Numbered from the stretch's first letter, positions 1 through 7,357 are shown. The stretch: 12,724 nucleotides of DNA from JAUXEH01 sp965602945 (GCA_965602945.1 CBFDBC010000099.1:1-12724); one strand, 5' to 3'. Notes: a model not told the origin generated them from the sequence alone. Made by a program: numbers and translations.

Positions 1-578
1 ACCTTCAGGGCCATGAGCACGGCGGTCAGCGCCACCCCGAACAGTGCCATCAACACCGGCCTGCTGGTCAGGTCCCCGATCTGGACCAGCACCGCAGGCT
101 CGGCCACGACCAGGCCGGCGTACTGCAGCCCCACGAACGCGATCAGGAGGCCGATCCCCACGGCGATGGCATGTTTGAGCGAGTCGGGCACACCCGCCAC
201 GAGCTTCTCCCAGGCTCCCAGCAGCGAAAGCAGGATGAAGACCGAACCGGAGATGAATACAGCCCCCAGAGCCACCTGCCAGGAATAGCCCATGGTCCCG
301 CACACGACGACTGCGAAGAACACGTTGTGGCCTACGGCCGGGGCCAGGGCGATGGGATACCGGGCCAGCAGCCCCATGAGAAGCGTCGCCAGGGCGGCGG
401 AGAGGCATGTGGCCACCATGACCGCGCCCTTGTCCATGCCGGCGGCGGAGAGGACCGCGGGCTGGAAGAAGATGATGTAGGACATGGTCATGAAGGTGGT
501 GACACCGCCCAGCATCTCCACCCGGACCGTGGTCCGGTTCTCCTCCAGCCGGAAAAACCGTTCTAACCAGCCCTTCAT
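1..578 (-). CDS. AzgA-type (NCS2) purine base permease, C-terminus cut by window edge
   Basis: Inner-membrane transporter predicted to import a purine base (adenine, guanine or hypoxanthine) by proton symport. The first 192 residues are in the window and the frame stays open to the left edge; the family is usually about 430-450 residues. Seen: an amphipathic N-terminus MKGWLERFFRLEENRTTVR, then the first AzgA helix (about 21-44, MTMSYIIFFQPAVLS), the stretch GMDKGAVMVATCLSAALATL, a membrane segment ending in YPIALAP (about 74-80), and GYSWQVALGAVFISG (98-111). The motif after ALAP reads AVGHNVFF, where typical AzgA members have GMGLNAFF, so this may be a divergent subgroup with altered specificity. 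Its ATG overlaps the apt stop as ATGA and it has no good ribosome site of its own, so translational coupling to apt is likely. That fits adenine uptake, but the substrate is inferred. Family confident, substrate not. Confidence 0.88.
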   Translation of the reverse strand, partial: MKGWLERFFRLEENRTTVRVEMLGGVTTFMTMSYIIFFQPAVLSAAGMDKGAVMVATCLSAALATLLMGLLARYPIALAPAVGHNVFFAVVVCGTMGYSWQVALGAVFISGSVFILLSLLGAWEKLVAGVPDSLKHAIAVGIGLLIAFVGLQYAGLVVAEPAVLVQIGDLTSRPVLMALFGVALTAVLMALK

Positions 579-1111
579 TCGTCGAATCGGATCAGGGCCT
601 TGATCTCCACACCGGGTTGGGCTGAGCGGATGGCCTCAACACCCTTCAGGAACGCCAGCTCGACCACGGCCGCGAATCCCACCACGTCTCCTCCCAGTTT
701 CTGGACCAGGTCGATGGCGCTGATGGAGGACGATCCCGTGGCGATGAGGTCGTCGATGATAAGGACCTTCTGCCCTGACCCGATGCTGTCCGTGTGCATC
801 TCGAAGTGCTCGATCGCATACTCGTTGGGGGCCTTGACACAGACTGTCTCCCGGGGCAGCTTGCCCTTTTTGCGGACCACAGCCAATCCCAGGCCCAGCT
901 TGTAGGCCACGGCTGCCCCGAACAGGAAGCCGCGGGACTCGATACCGGTTATGATCTCCGCCCCCCGCTCGTCGGCCCAGTCCGCCAGCCGGTCGACTAT
1001 GAAACGGAAACACTCCGCGTCCTCGACCAAAGGTGTGATGTCCTTGAACCCGATCCCCGGCTTGGGAAAATCCATGACCTCCGGTATCTTCTCTAAACAT
1101 TTTTCCAGCAT
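575..1111 (-). CDS. apt: Adenine phosphoribosyltransferase
   Basis: Cytoplasmic salvage enzyme that makes AMP and pyrophosphate from adenine and PRPP. With the start chosen here it has 178 residues, normal for the family (about 170-183). Seen: FPKPGIGFKDITPL near residues 15-28, the region GIESRGFLFGAAVAY (56-70), the flexible-loop segment VRKKGKLPRETV (79-90), and the PRPP-binding stretch VLIIDDLIATGSSS (117-130). Most Apt proteins have ATGGT in that stretch; here two serines replace Gly-Thr. An ATG 21 bases upstream (1132) is in frame, but the later ATG has GAGGAG six bases ahead of it and starts the conserved region, so it is preferred. It lies 23 bases after mscS and its stop overlaps the permease start, giving an uptake-plus-salvage pair. 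Confidence 0.95.
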   Translation of the reverse strand: MLEKCLEKIPEVMDFPKPGIGFKDITPLVEDAECFRFIVDRLADWADERGAEIITGIESRGFLFGAAVAYKLGLGLAVVRKKGKLPRETVCVKAPNEYAIEHFEMHTDSIGSGQKVLIIDDLIATGSSSISAIDLVQKLGGDVVGFAAVVELAFLKGVEAIRSAQPGVEIKALIRFDE

Positions 1112-1117
1112 GCGAGT

Positions 1118-1130
1118 CTCCTCTGCCTCC
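1118..1130 (-). promoter_or_regulatory. Ribosome binding site that decides the apt start
   Basis: The minus strand carries GGAGG followed by GAGGAG, and the latter ends six bases before the ATG at 1111. If translation began at the in-frame ATG at 1132, this purine-rich stretch would be coding and the only upstream site would be AAGGAG, 11 bases away inside the end of mscS. Spacing favours 1111. The choice is by eye. Confidence 0.6.
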
Positions 1131-1134
1131 ATTT

Positions 1135-2178
1135 CTATTTTATCTCCTTGGTGTATACAGTCCGGGTCGGGAATGGGATTCCGATCCCAGCCTCGCTCAG
1201 GGCATTGTAGATCACATCGGTGAGTTCCACCTTCATTCCGTAGGCCTCCGCATAGCTGGCCACCCAGGCCCGGGCCACGAAGTCCAGCGCGAAATCCGAC
1301 ATATTCAGGAACTGGACCACCGGCTCGGGTTTCTCCAACACTCCAGCCGTGCTTTTTACGGCATCCAGGACCACTCTCCGCACCTTGTCTGTGTCCGAAC
1401 CATATTCGACCCCGAAGTTCACATTGACGCGGACGGACAGATCCGGGACCGTGAAGTTCTTGACCCTGGCATTGGCCAGCTGGCCGTTGGGGATGTAGAT
1501 CACCTCGTTGTCATAGGTGCGCAGCTTGGTACTCCGGAGCCCCACATCCAGGATCTCCCCCATTTCCCCGGATTCCAGCTGGACCTTGTCCCCGACCTTG
1601 AAGGTCTTGTCGATGACGAGCTGGATCCCGCCAAAGATGTTGGCCAGTGAATCCTTGACGGCGAAAGAGAGTGCGATCCCGGCCAGGCCCGCGGTTCCCA
1701 GCAGAGGCGTGATGTTGACACTCCAGATATCCAGGATAAAAAACACGGCCAGGATGATCACGACAGCCTGCAGTATTTTTTGCAGGAGAGGGATCAAGCG
1801 GTCATCGGCCGTCGACTCCGTCTTGTCGGCCCATTCCGTCTTCCAGTGCGTGGCGAAATTGTTGATGATCCGGATGAGAAAGATACCGATGATCAAGACC
1901 AGAAAGGAATCGATCAGGTTGGTCAGGGCAGCGGAATCGAACTGGAAATAGGTGAATCCCAGCCTGAATCCGTAGGCGAGGACAGCATAGAATATGACCG
2001 AAGATATGCTCTTCACCAGAAGATCATCGACCTTGGTCCTCGTCTTCCGGGCCAGCGGTTTTAAGACCCGTTTCATGATGAGTTTGGCAATGTAGGCCAC
2101 GATCAGAGACAGGACCAGAGTGGCGAGGAATTTCAGATAGACGTTGTCCAGGATGAAGTCAAATATTTCAGAAACCAT
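1135..2178 (-). CDS. mscS: MscS-family small-conductance mechanosensitive channel
   Basis: Inner-membrane channel that opens under membrane tension and releases solutes during hypo-osmotic shock. It has 347 residues, longer than E. coli MscS (286), with extra N-terminal helices. Seen: hydrophobic segments near 13-35, 58-80, 86-108 and 132-152, then the Gly/Ala-rich pore helix beginning at LLGTAGLAGIALSFAVKDS and running into NIFGGIQLVIDKTF. The beta domain follows (GDKVQLESGEMGEILDVGLR, then IYIPNGQLANARVKNF). The C-terminal alpha/beta domain ends with IPFPTRTVY, also typical. The start has GGAGG nine bases upstream. It heads the operon with apt and the purine permease. No direct functional link to purine salvage is obvious, so co-transcription may be incidental. 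The symbol denotes the family; this is not a claim of orthology to E. coli MscS. Confidence 0.93.
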   Translation of the reverse strand: MVSEIFDFILDNVYLKFLATLVLSLIVAYIAKLIMKRVLKPLARKTRTKVDDLLVKSISSVIFYAVLAYGFRLGFTYFQFDSAALTNLIDSFLVLIIGIFLIRIINNFATHWKTEWADKTESTADDRLIPLLQKILQAVVIILAVFFILDIWSVNITPLLGTAGLAGIALSFAVKDSLANIFGGIQLVIDKTFKVGDKVQLESGEMGEILDVGLRSTKLRTYDNEVIYIPNGQLANARVKNFTVPDLSVRVNVNFGVEYGSDTDKVRRVVLDAVKSTAGVLEKPEPVVQFLNMSDFALDFVARAWVASYAEAYGMKVELTDVIYNALSEAGIGIPFPTRTVYTKEIK

Positions 2179-2209
2179 AGGGTAACACCTCCACTGGATT
2201 TATGTATCA

Positions 2210-2238
2210 TATATACTCAAAGCGGGCCGTATTTGCAA
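2210..2238 (-). promoter_or_regulatory. Candidate sigma70-type promoter for mscS-apt-permease
   Basis: On the minus strand, TTGCAA (2238-2233) is followed after exactly 17 bases by TATATA (2215-2210), with TATGAT slightly downstream as an alternative -10. Transcription would start near 2203, giving a leader of about 25 bases that contains the GGAGG of mscS. Found by eye. The rest of the divergent gap (2179-2347) shows no riboswitch or strong plus-strand promoter. Confidence 0.5.
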
Positions 2239-2347
2239 ACACTTCCCATACACGAAATGTCGAGAAGAATGTGACACATCCCGGATAAACGCGCCCTGCA
2301 CATGTTGTTTCCGCGAAATTGGACCTTTTGTCGGGATTCCTGTTAAG

Positions 2348-3004
2348 ATGAACCTGATGACACGACGGAAATCCATCACAAGGAACGATTGGCGGTTGTG
2401 TGTGATCGCCGACGTCAAGGCGGCCGGAGGCCGCTATCTCCCTCCCCTTATCGAAGAGTCGGTCGAGGCCGGGGCCACCATGATCCAGCTCAGGGCCAAG
2501 CGGCTGGACACGGAGGACCTGTTCAACCTCTGCTGCCGGATCGAGGAGGTGCTGAGGGGGCACGATGTCCCTTTGATCATCAACGACAGAGTAGACATCG
2601 CCCTGGCCTGCGGCACCGAAGGTGTGCACCTGGGCCAGAGAGACCTGCCTCTGAAGCATGCGCGTGCTCTCCTGGGGAAAAAAAGGATCATCGGGAGCAG
2701 CGTCAGCACGGTGGATGAGGCCCTGGCCGCGGAAGCCGATGGTGCCGACTACCTGGGCGCGGGGCCGGTATTTTACACCGCCTCCAAGAAAAACCTGCCC
2801 AGGACCCTGGGCACCGAGGGACTGAAGGCCATCAGGGCCGCGGTCAAGATCCCGGTCCTGGCCATCGGCGGGATCACGGTCGAAAGGACGGCGGAGGTGG
2901 CGGCCGCGGGCGCAGACGGAATAGCGGTGATCTCGGCTGTTTGGGGTAAGAACGACATCGGGGGCGCCGTCAAGGCGCTGCTGGCCGCCTTCAAGCCTCG
3001 ATAA
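2348..3004 (+). CDS. thiE: Thiamine-phosphate synthase
   Basis: Cytoplasmic TIM-barrel enzyme joining HMP pyrophosphate and thiazole phosphate to form thiamine monophosphate. 218 residues, normal length. Seen: the first barrel strand DWRLCVIADVK (14-24), TMIQLRAK (44-51), IINDRVDIALACGTEGVHLGQRDLP (77-101, cited in parts as INDR and HLGQRDLP), GSSVSTVDEA (116-125), ADYLGAGPVFYTASK (133-147) and VLAIGGIT (170-177). The usual GPVFPT motif is GPVFYT here, a mild departure. TenI-like regulators are relatives, but the retained DR and HLGQ motifs favour a true synthase. The start is uncertain: there is no clear Shine-Dalgarno before 2348, and an ATG three codons later is possible. Its 3' end overlaps the convergent tsaE by 14 bases. 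No other thiamine gene is in the window and no TPP riboswitch precedes it. Confidence 0.92.
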   Translation: MNLMTRRKSITRNDWRLCVIADVKAAGGRYLPPLIEESVEAGATMIQLRAKRLDTEDLFNLCCRIEEVLRGHDVPLIINDRVDIALACGTEGVHLGQRDLPLKHARALLGKKRIIGSSVSTVDEALAAEADGADYLGAGPVFYTASKKNLPRTLGTEGLKAIRAAVKIPVLAIGGITVERTAEVAAAGADGIAVISAVWGKNDIGGAVKALLAAFKPR

Positions 3005-3443
3005 ATCCCTGAGGGGACTCGGACACGGTTATGAAACGCTCGTCGCCCTCCCCCACCCGGATGTGGACATAGATGGACTCCTCGGTGTAGCCCAATTTTT
3101 CCGCCCATTCGACGATGACCACTCCCCGGCCCAGGAAATCCTCCCAGCCCAGGTCATAGACGTCCGACTTCTTTTCCAGCCGGTAGAGATCCATGTGATA
3201 GATGGGCACACGGGCCTGATACACGTTGACCAGGGTGAACGAGGGACTGCAGACCTGGGTTATGTCCTCGATCCCCAATCCTGCGGCCAGCCCCCGGGAG
3301 AACACCGTTTTCCCGGCGCCCAGCTCCCCGACCAGGAGCACGACCTCTTTCCCCTGCAGGCGGGTTCCCAGTTCCCGGGCCAGTTCAAAGGTCTCCTGTT
3401 CGGAATTGGTGATGCGGACCTCGGTGGTGCTGTATCTCAACAT
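2991..3443 (-). CDS. tsaE: TsaE, ATPase for tRNA t6A37 synthesis
   Basis: Small P-loop ATPase (YjeE family) that works with TsaB and TsaD to place threonylcarbamoyl on A37 of tRNAs reading ANN codons. 150 residues, the usual size. Seen: Walker A GELGAGKT (39-46), CSPSFTLVNVY (65-75), the acidic motif YHMDLYRLE (82-90) and VEWAEKL (111-117), all signatures of the family. It begins inside the end of nnr (7-base overlap) without a clear ribosome site, so it is probably translationally coupled to nnr. The nnr-tsaE pairing also occurs in E. coli (yjeF-yjeE). Its tail lies opposite the last codons of thiE. Confidence 0.96.
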   Translation of the reverse strand: MLRYSTTEVRITNSEQETFELARELGTRLQGKEVVLLVGELGAGKTVFSRGLAAGLGIEDITQVCSPSFTLVNVYQARVPIYHMDLYRLEKKSDVYDLGWEDFLGRGVVIVEWAEKLGYTEESIYVHIRVGEGDERFITVSESPQGFIEA

Positions 3444-5005
3444 GGGTGCGTCGCGCGGTCAACGATCTCTTTTACAGCCGCCGGAAGAAGGGTGATGATG
3501 TTTCCCGCGACCAGGCCCCTCTCCCCGTAGCGTTCTGCAGCCAGGTCCCCGCTCAGGCCGTGCACGTAGACCGCCGCCAGCACGGATTTCAGGAAGTCCG
3601 GACCCTGCATGATCATGGATCCCAGCATGCCGCTGAGGACATCACCGGAACCACCCGTGGCCATGCCGGGATTCCCCGTGGGATTGACGAAGATCCGGCC
3701 ATCCGGGCAGGCGGTAAGCGTCCGGTGGCCCTTCAGAACCAGGTACACGTTGAACTCCCGGGCAAATTCCGGGACGAGACTGAGTTTTTCCCGCACCACG
3801 TTCCGGGTAGACTCCCCGCACAGGCGCGCGAATTCCCCGGGGTGGGGGGTCAGGACTGCGGGCTGCGTGAGAGATTTCAGCACCTCCGGCCGTTCCGCGA
3901 TGATGTTCAGCCCATCGGCATCGATCACGGCCGGAACCTTTATTTCGGGGAGCATGTCGAGCATCATCTCCGCCGTTTCCGGGTGCGCCGATATCCCGGG
4001 GCCCATCATCAGAGCATCCTTTCCCTTGAGAAGCTTGCGGATGTGTTCTGACGCCGAGGCCGCCGGAGTCCCTTCCTCCGTCTCCGGCAGAGGCTCGGTC
4101 ATGAGCTCGGCCATGGAGCGTGCCACCAGGGGGAGGCACGACTTCGGCGTGGCCACGGTCACGAGGCCGGCCCCGGTCTTCAGGGCCGCCTTGGCGGCCA
4201 TGCCCGCGGCCCCGGTCTTGCCCCGCGAGCCCGCGACAATCAGCAGGTGGCCGAAGGTGCCCTTGTGGCTGTCCCGCCTCCTCTTCTTGAAACAGGGGGC
4301 TATATCCCTCTCTTCCACCATCTCGAGCTTGAGATCCGGGTCCTCGAACATGAAGGGGGGCATGCTGATGTCTGCCACGGCCAGCTCGCCGCACAGCTCC
4401 TCAGAGGGCATGAACATGTGAGCGACCTTGGGCGCTGCCATGGTGACCGTGAGGTCCGCCCGGACACAGGGGCCGATCGGCTCGAAGGTGTCCGAGGAGA
4501 GGCCGGAAGGGATGTCCACGGCCGCACAGAAAGCCGGGGAGCGGTTGATGTCCTCTATGACCTTGGCGAAGAGCCCGCCCGCTGGCTTGGTGAGCCCGGT
4601 TCCAAAGACCGCATCCACCAGCAGGGTTGCCTCCTTGAGTTTCCGCCGGGATTTGACCCAGAGTTCCGGAGAAGTGATCTCACGGATCTCGATCCCCATC
4701 CGGTCTGCCATGGTCAGGTTAAGCGCCGCATCCCCCTTGACGTCTTTTTTCGCTCCGATCAGGAGGATCAGGGGCCTGGCGCCCCGGTTGAACAGGTGCC
4801 GGGCCGCCACGAAACCGTCCCCGCCATTGTTCCCCTTCCCGGCCACGATGACCACATTTTCCGCCTGGATCTCGGGGAAGCGCTCCAGTATGGCCCGGAC
4901 GATCCCGAGCCCGGCATTCTCCATGAGCACCGGCCCGATGATCCCGAGCCCCTCGATGGCGTGGCTGTCCATGCGCCGCATCTGCGCTGCCGTCAGTATC
5001 TTCAT
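3437..5005 (-). CDS. nnr: Bifunctional NAD(P)HX epimerase and ADP-dependent NAD(P)HX dehydratase
   Basis: Metabolite-repair enzyme. The N-terminal epimerase interconverts R- and S-NAD(P)HX, and the C-terminal dehydratase uses ADP to turn S-NAD(P)HX back into NAD(P)H. 522 residues, matching the fused family (E. coli 515). Epimerase domain, about 1-225: LTAAQMRRMD, GKGNNGGDGFVAARHL (57-71), DAVFGTGL (131-138), AVDIPSGLSSDT (162-173). Dehydratase domain, about 240-515: KGTFGHLLIVAGS (248-260), MMGPGI (333-338), IDADGLNI (361-368), TPHPGEFARL (386-395) and NPTGNPGMATGGSGDVLSG (441-459), with the expected catalytic Asp455. The start is followed directly by the typical N-terminus. Its ribosome site is poor: GAGGG is too close and GGAG is 13 bases away. 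It is divergent from gap and overlaps tsaE downstream. Confidence 0.97.
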   Translation of the reverse strand: MKILTAAQMRRMDSHAIEGLGIIGPVLMENAGLGIVRAILERFPEIQAENVVIVAGKGNNGGDGFVAARHLFNRGARPLILLIGAKKDVKGDAALNLTMADRMGIEIREITSPELWVKSRRKLKEATLLVDAVFGTGLTKPAGGLFAKVIEDINRSPAFCAAVDIPSGLSSDTFEPIGPCVRADLTVTMAAPKVAHMFMPSEELCGELAVADISMPPFMFEDPDLKLEMVEERDIAPCFKKRRRDSHKGTFGHLLIVAGSRGKTGAAGMAAKAALKTGAGLVTVATPKSCLPLVARSMAELMTEPLPETEEGTPAASASEHIRKLLKGKDALMMGPGISAHPETAEMMLDMLPEIKVPAVIDADGLNIIAERPEVLKSLTQPAVLTPHPGEFARLCGESTRNVVREKLSLVPEFAREFNVYLVLKGHRTLTACPDGRIFVNPTGNPGMATGGSGDVLSGMLGSMIMQGPDFLKSVLAAVYVHGLSGDLAAERYGERGLVAGNIITLLPAAVKEIVDRATHPC

Positions 5006-5034
5006 TCCCTCATCTCAGCTCCGGAATTCCCTCG

Positions 5035-5063
5035 ATTGTATCACAAAACCCTATTTGGGTCAG
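5035..5063 (-). promoter_or_regulatory. Candidate extended -10 promoter for nnr-tsaE
   Basis: On the minus strand the -10 TACAAT (5040-5035) is preceded by TGA, giving an extended -10 (TGN), with CTGACC (5063-5058) 17 bases upstream as a four-of-six -35. The predicted leader is only about 20-25 bases. It lies in the divergent gap (5006-5165) shared with gap. Plus-strand promoter elements for gap there are AT-rich but not decisive. Confidence 0.5.
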
Positions 5064-5155
5064 GTCCGGTAACCCCAAAAGAAGCGTGGCTTGCACATCC
5101 ACTGAAATTATGCTACTTAAAGGTATTATTTTATCTCATAATTCATAAGGTAAAC

Positions 5156-5169
5156 GGAGGATAATGTGA
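5156..5169 (+). promoter_or_regulatory. gap ribosome binding site with GTG start overlapping an ATG-TGA start-stop
   Basis: GGAGG (5156-5160) sits five bases before GTG (5166-5168), which opens the GAPDH frame directly into the conserved N-terminus STRIGINGFGRIG. An ATG at 5164-5166 overlaps the GTG in another frame and is followed at once by TGA (5167-5169). There is no in-frame ATG that could replace the GTG, so a GTG start for gap is well supported. Confidence 0.8.
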
Positions 5170-6167
5170 GCACTCGAATAGGCATTAATGGCTTCGGAAG
5201 GATCGGACGCAATGTGTTCCGCGCCTGCTACAAAGACCCGGATATCGAGATCGTGGCCGTCAACGACATCACCGATGACGACACGCTTGCGCACCTGCTC
5301 AAATACGATTCTGTCCTGGGGGTCCTGGATGCGGAAGTTAAAGCCGAAGACGGCTTCATCATCGTGGACGGCAAGAAGACCAAGGTCTTTTCTGAAAGAG
5401 ATCCCGCGAACCTTCCCTGGAAAGACCTGGGCGTACCCATCGTCATCGAGTCCACGGGCCTGTTCAACAAGCGCCCTGATGCCTCAAAACATATGGAACA
5501 CGGCGGGGCCCAAAAGGTCGTCATCTCCGCCCCGGCCGTGGAGCCGGACGTGACTCTGGTCCTGGGTGTCAACGAAGAATCCTATGATCCGGACAACCAC
5601 CACATCATCTCCAACGCTTCCTGCACTACCAACTGCCTGGCCCCCCCGACCAAGGTCCTGCACGAGGAATTCAAGATCCAGAAGGCTTTCATGACCACGA
5701 TCCACGCCTACACCGGCGATCAGCGGATCCTGGACGCCCCGCACAAGGACCTGCGCCGGGCACGCGCCGCGGCCGTGTCCCAGATCCCGACCACAACCGG
5801 GGCCGCCAAGGCAGTCGGGCTGGTCATTCCCGAGCTCAAGGGCAAGATCGACGGTGTGGCCATGCGGGTGCCCACCCCCAACGTGTCCGTCGTCGACCTG
5901 GTCGCTCTGGTGGAAAAGGACACCACGGCGGAAGAGGTCAACGCCGCTCTCAAAGGCGCCGCCCGGGGCAGACTCAAGGGCATCCTGGACTACACGGAGA
6001 TCCCACTGGTATCGGTCGACTACATGGCCAATCCCCACTCCTCCATCGTGGACGGGCTCTTCACACGTGTTATCGACGGCAATCTGGTCAAGATCTTTGC
6101 CTGGTACGACAACGAGTGGGGCTACTCCAGCCGCCTGGTCGACCTGGTCAAGTACATCTCACGCTGA
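5166..6167 (+). CDS. gap: Glyceraldehyde-3-phosphate dehydrogenase, type I
   Basis: Glycolytic and gluconeogenic enzyme converting glyceraldehyde-3-phosphate, phosphate and NAD+ to 1,3-bisphosphoglycerate. 333 residues, full length. Seen: the Rossmann motif INGFGRIGRNVFRA (7-20), AVNDI (31-35) with the Asp that normally selects NAD over NADP, the active-site stretch SNASCTTNCLAP (149-160) with Cys153, catalytic His180, the S-loop segment PHKDLRRARAAA, and WYDNEWGYSSR near the C-terminus. The residue aligned with Leu187 of the Bacillus enzyme is Ala191, and SQIPTTTG replaces the common SIIPTTTG. These departures are minor and the Asp still argues for NAD. It uses a GTG start with a strong ribosome site. 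First gene of gap-pgk-tpiA-secG-tRNA, with pgk seven bases downstream, and divergent from nnr. Confidence 0.98.
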   Translation: MSTRIGINGFGRIGRNVFRACYKDPDIEIVAVNDITDDDTLAHLLKYDSVLGVLDAEVKAEDGFIIVDGKKTKVFSERDPANLPWKDLGVPIVIESTGLFNKRPDASKHMEHGGAQKVVISAPAVEPDVTLVLGVNEESYDPDNHHIISNASCTTNCLAPPTKVLHEEFKIQKAFMTTIHAYTGDQRILDAPHKDLRRARAAAVSQIPTTTGAAKAVGLVIPELKGKIDGVAMRVPTPNVSVVDLVALVEKDTTAEEVNAALKGAARGRLKGILDYTEIPLVSVDYMANPHSSIVDGLFTRVIDGNLVKIFAWYDNEWGYSSRLVDLVKYISR

Positions 6168-6174
6168 ACGGATC

Positions 6175-7356
6175 ATGCTGTCCGTAAGAGACCTCGACCT
6201 GGACTGCAAGACGGTCTTTTTGCGTGTCGACTTCAATGTCCCGCTGGACGAGAACGGAAACATCCGGAACGACGCACGCATCCGGGCCGCCCTGCCCACG
6301 CTCGAATACCTCCTGGAAAAGAGCGCCCGCGTGGTCGCCGCCTCCCACCTGGGCAGGCCCAAGGGCAAGGTGAGCACCGAGCTCAGCCTCAAGCCCGTGG
6401 CCGCACGGCTGGCCGAGCTCATCCCCCAGGACGTGATATTCTCTCCCGACTGCATCGGAGGCCAGGTCGACTGCCTGAAGCAGGGACTGGGCTGCGGACA
6501 CGTTCTGCTTCTGGAAAATCTCCGTTTCCATACCGAGGAAAAAGAGAACGATTTCGAATTCGCGCGCGCCCTGGCCCGCAGGATCGACTATTACGTTAAC
6601 GACGCCTTCGGCACTTGCCACAGGGCACATGCCTCTGTGGTGGCCATCACTCAGTTCGTCAAGAAGGCCGCAGCCGGTTTCCTGGTGGACAAAGAGGTCG
6701 AATACATGGACAAACTCGTCCACGCCCCGGAGAGGCCGTTTACGGCCATCCTGGGCGGGGCCAAGGTGTCGGACAAGATCCCCGTCATCGAGAACCTGAT
6801 CGACAAAGCCGACGACATCCTGATCGGCGGGGCCATGGCCTACACGTTCTTCAAGGCCCTGGGCAAGGAGACCGGCCTCTCCCTGGTCGAGCCGGACAAA
6901 ACCGGGCTTGCGCTCTCACTCCTCGAGCAGGCCGAGGCCAAGGGTGTCAGCTTCCACCTTCCGCAGGACCATGTGATCGCAGAGTCCATGTCGGCCACAT
7001 CCCCTTCTGAGGTGCTCCTCGACTTCCCGGTGCCATCCGACCGCATGGCCCTGGACATCGGTCCCCGCACCGCCGGCGCCTACGGAGATATCATCCGGAA
7101 TTCCCGGACGATCTTCTGGAACGGGCCCATGGGCGTCTTCGAGATCGAACAATTCGCACGCGGCACCGACAGCCTGGCCGCCGCGGTGGCGGACTCCGAG
7201 GCCCTGTCCATTGTGGGCGGGGGCGACTCGGTCGCGGCCCTTTACAAGGCCGGCGTCCAGGACCGGATCTCTCACATCTCCACGGGTGGGGGCGCCTCGC
7301 TCGAGTATGTGGCCAACGAGACTCTCCCCGGGATAGAAGCCCTATCGGAGAAATGA
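6175..7356 (+). CDS. pgk: Phosphoglycerate kinase
   Basis: Transfers phosphate between 1,3-bisphosphoglycerate and ADP, making ATP in glycolysis. 393 residues, normal for bacteria. Seen: FLRVDFNVPLDENG (15-28), SHLGRPKGK (57-65), LLENLRFHTEEKEND (112-126), YVNDAFGTCHRAHAS (140-154), ILGGAKVSDKI (192-202), DIGPRT (294-299; family usually DIGPKT), IFWNGPMGVFE (313-323) and the nucleotide loop VGGGDSVAA (347-355) with STGGGASLE (369-377). The frame is open upstream into gap, but the ATG at 6175 gives the standard N-terminus, seven bases after the gap stop. The ribosome site is weak (CGGA), so coupling to gap is plausible. tpiA starts one base after its stop. Confidence 0.97.
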   Translation: MLSVRDLDLDCKTVFLRVDFNVPLDENGNIRNDARIRAALPTLEYLLEKSARVVAASHLGRPKGKVSTELSLKPVAARLAELIPQDVIFSPDCIGGQVDCLKQGLGCGHVLLLENLRFHTEEKENDFEFARALARRIDYYVNDAFGTCHRAHASVVAITQFVKKAAAGFLVDKEVEYMDKLVHAPERPFTAILGGAKVSDKIPVIENLIDKADDILIGGAMAYTFFKALGKETGLSLVEPDKTGLALSLLEQAEAKGVSFHLPQDHVIAESMSATSPSEVLLDFPVPSDRMALDIGPRTAGAYGDIIRNSRTIFWNGPMGVFEIEQFARGTDSLAAAVADSEALSIVGGGDSVAALYKAGVQDRISHISTGGGASLEYVANETLPGIEALSEK

Positions 7357-7357
7357 C

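Noticed and set aside
2269..2279. Palindrome ATGTG-A-CACAT between mscS and thiE
   Set aside because: Five-base arms are expected several times by chance in a window this long, and it matches no operator I can name.
2179..2360. Possible TPP riboswitch before thiE
   Set aside because: ACCTGATG at the thiE start recalls part of the TPP aptamer, but it lies within the coding start and the other conserved blocks are missing.
5055..5078. Inverted repeat TTGGG...CCCAA overlapping the nnr -35
   Set aside because: Only five paired bases around a 14-base loop; not distinguishable from chance, although its place in the nnr/gap control region is suggestive.
4247..5164. 305-codon plus-strand frame opposite nnr
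   Set aside because: It mirrors nnr, whose domains and motifs are unmistakable. The antisense translation shows no recognisable motif and arises from GC-rich codon bias.
5854..6174. Open frame continuous with pgk reaching far back into gap
   Set aside because: The upstream part is the +1 shadow of gap. The true phosphoglycerate kinase N-terminus begins at the ATG at 6175, just after the gap stop, so there is no gap-pgk fusion.
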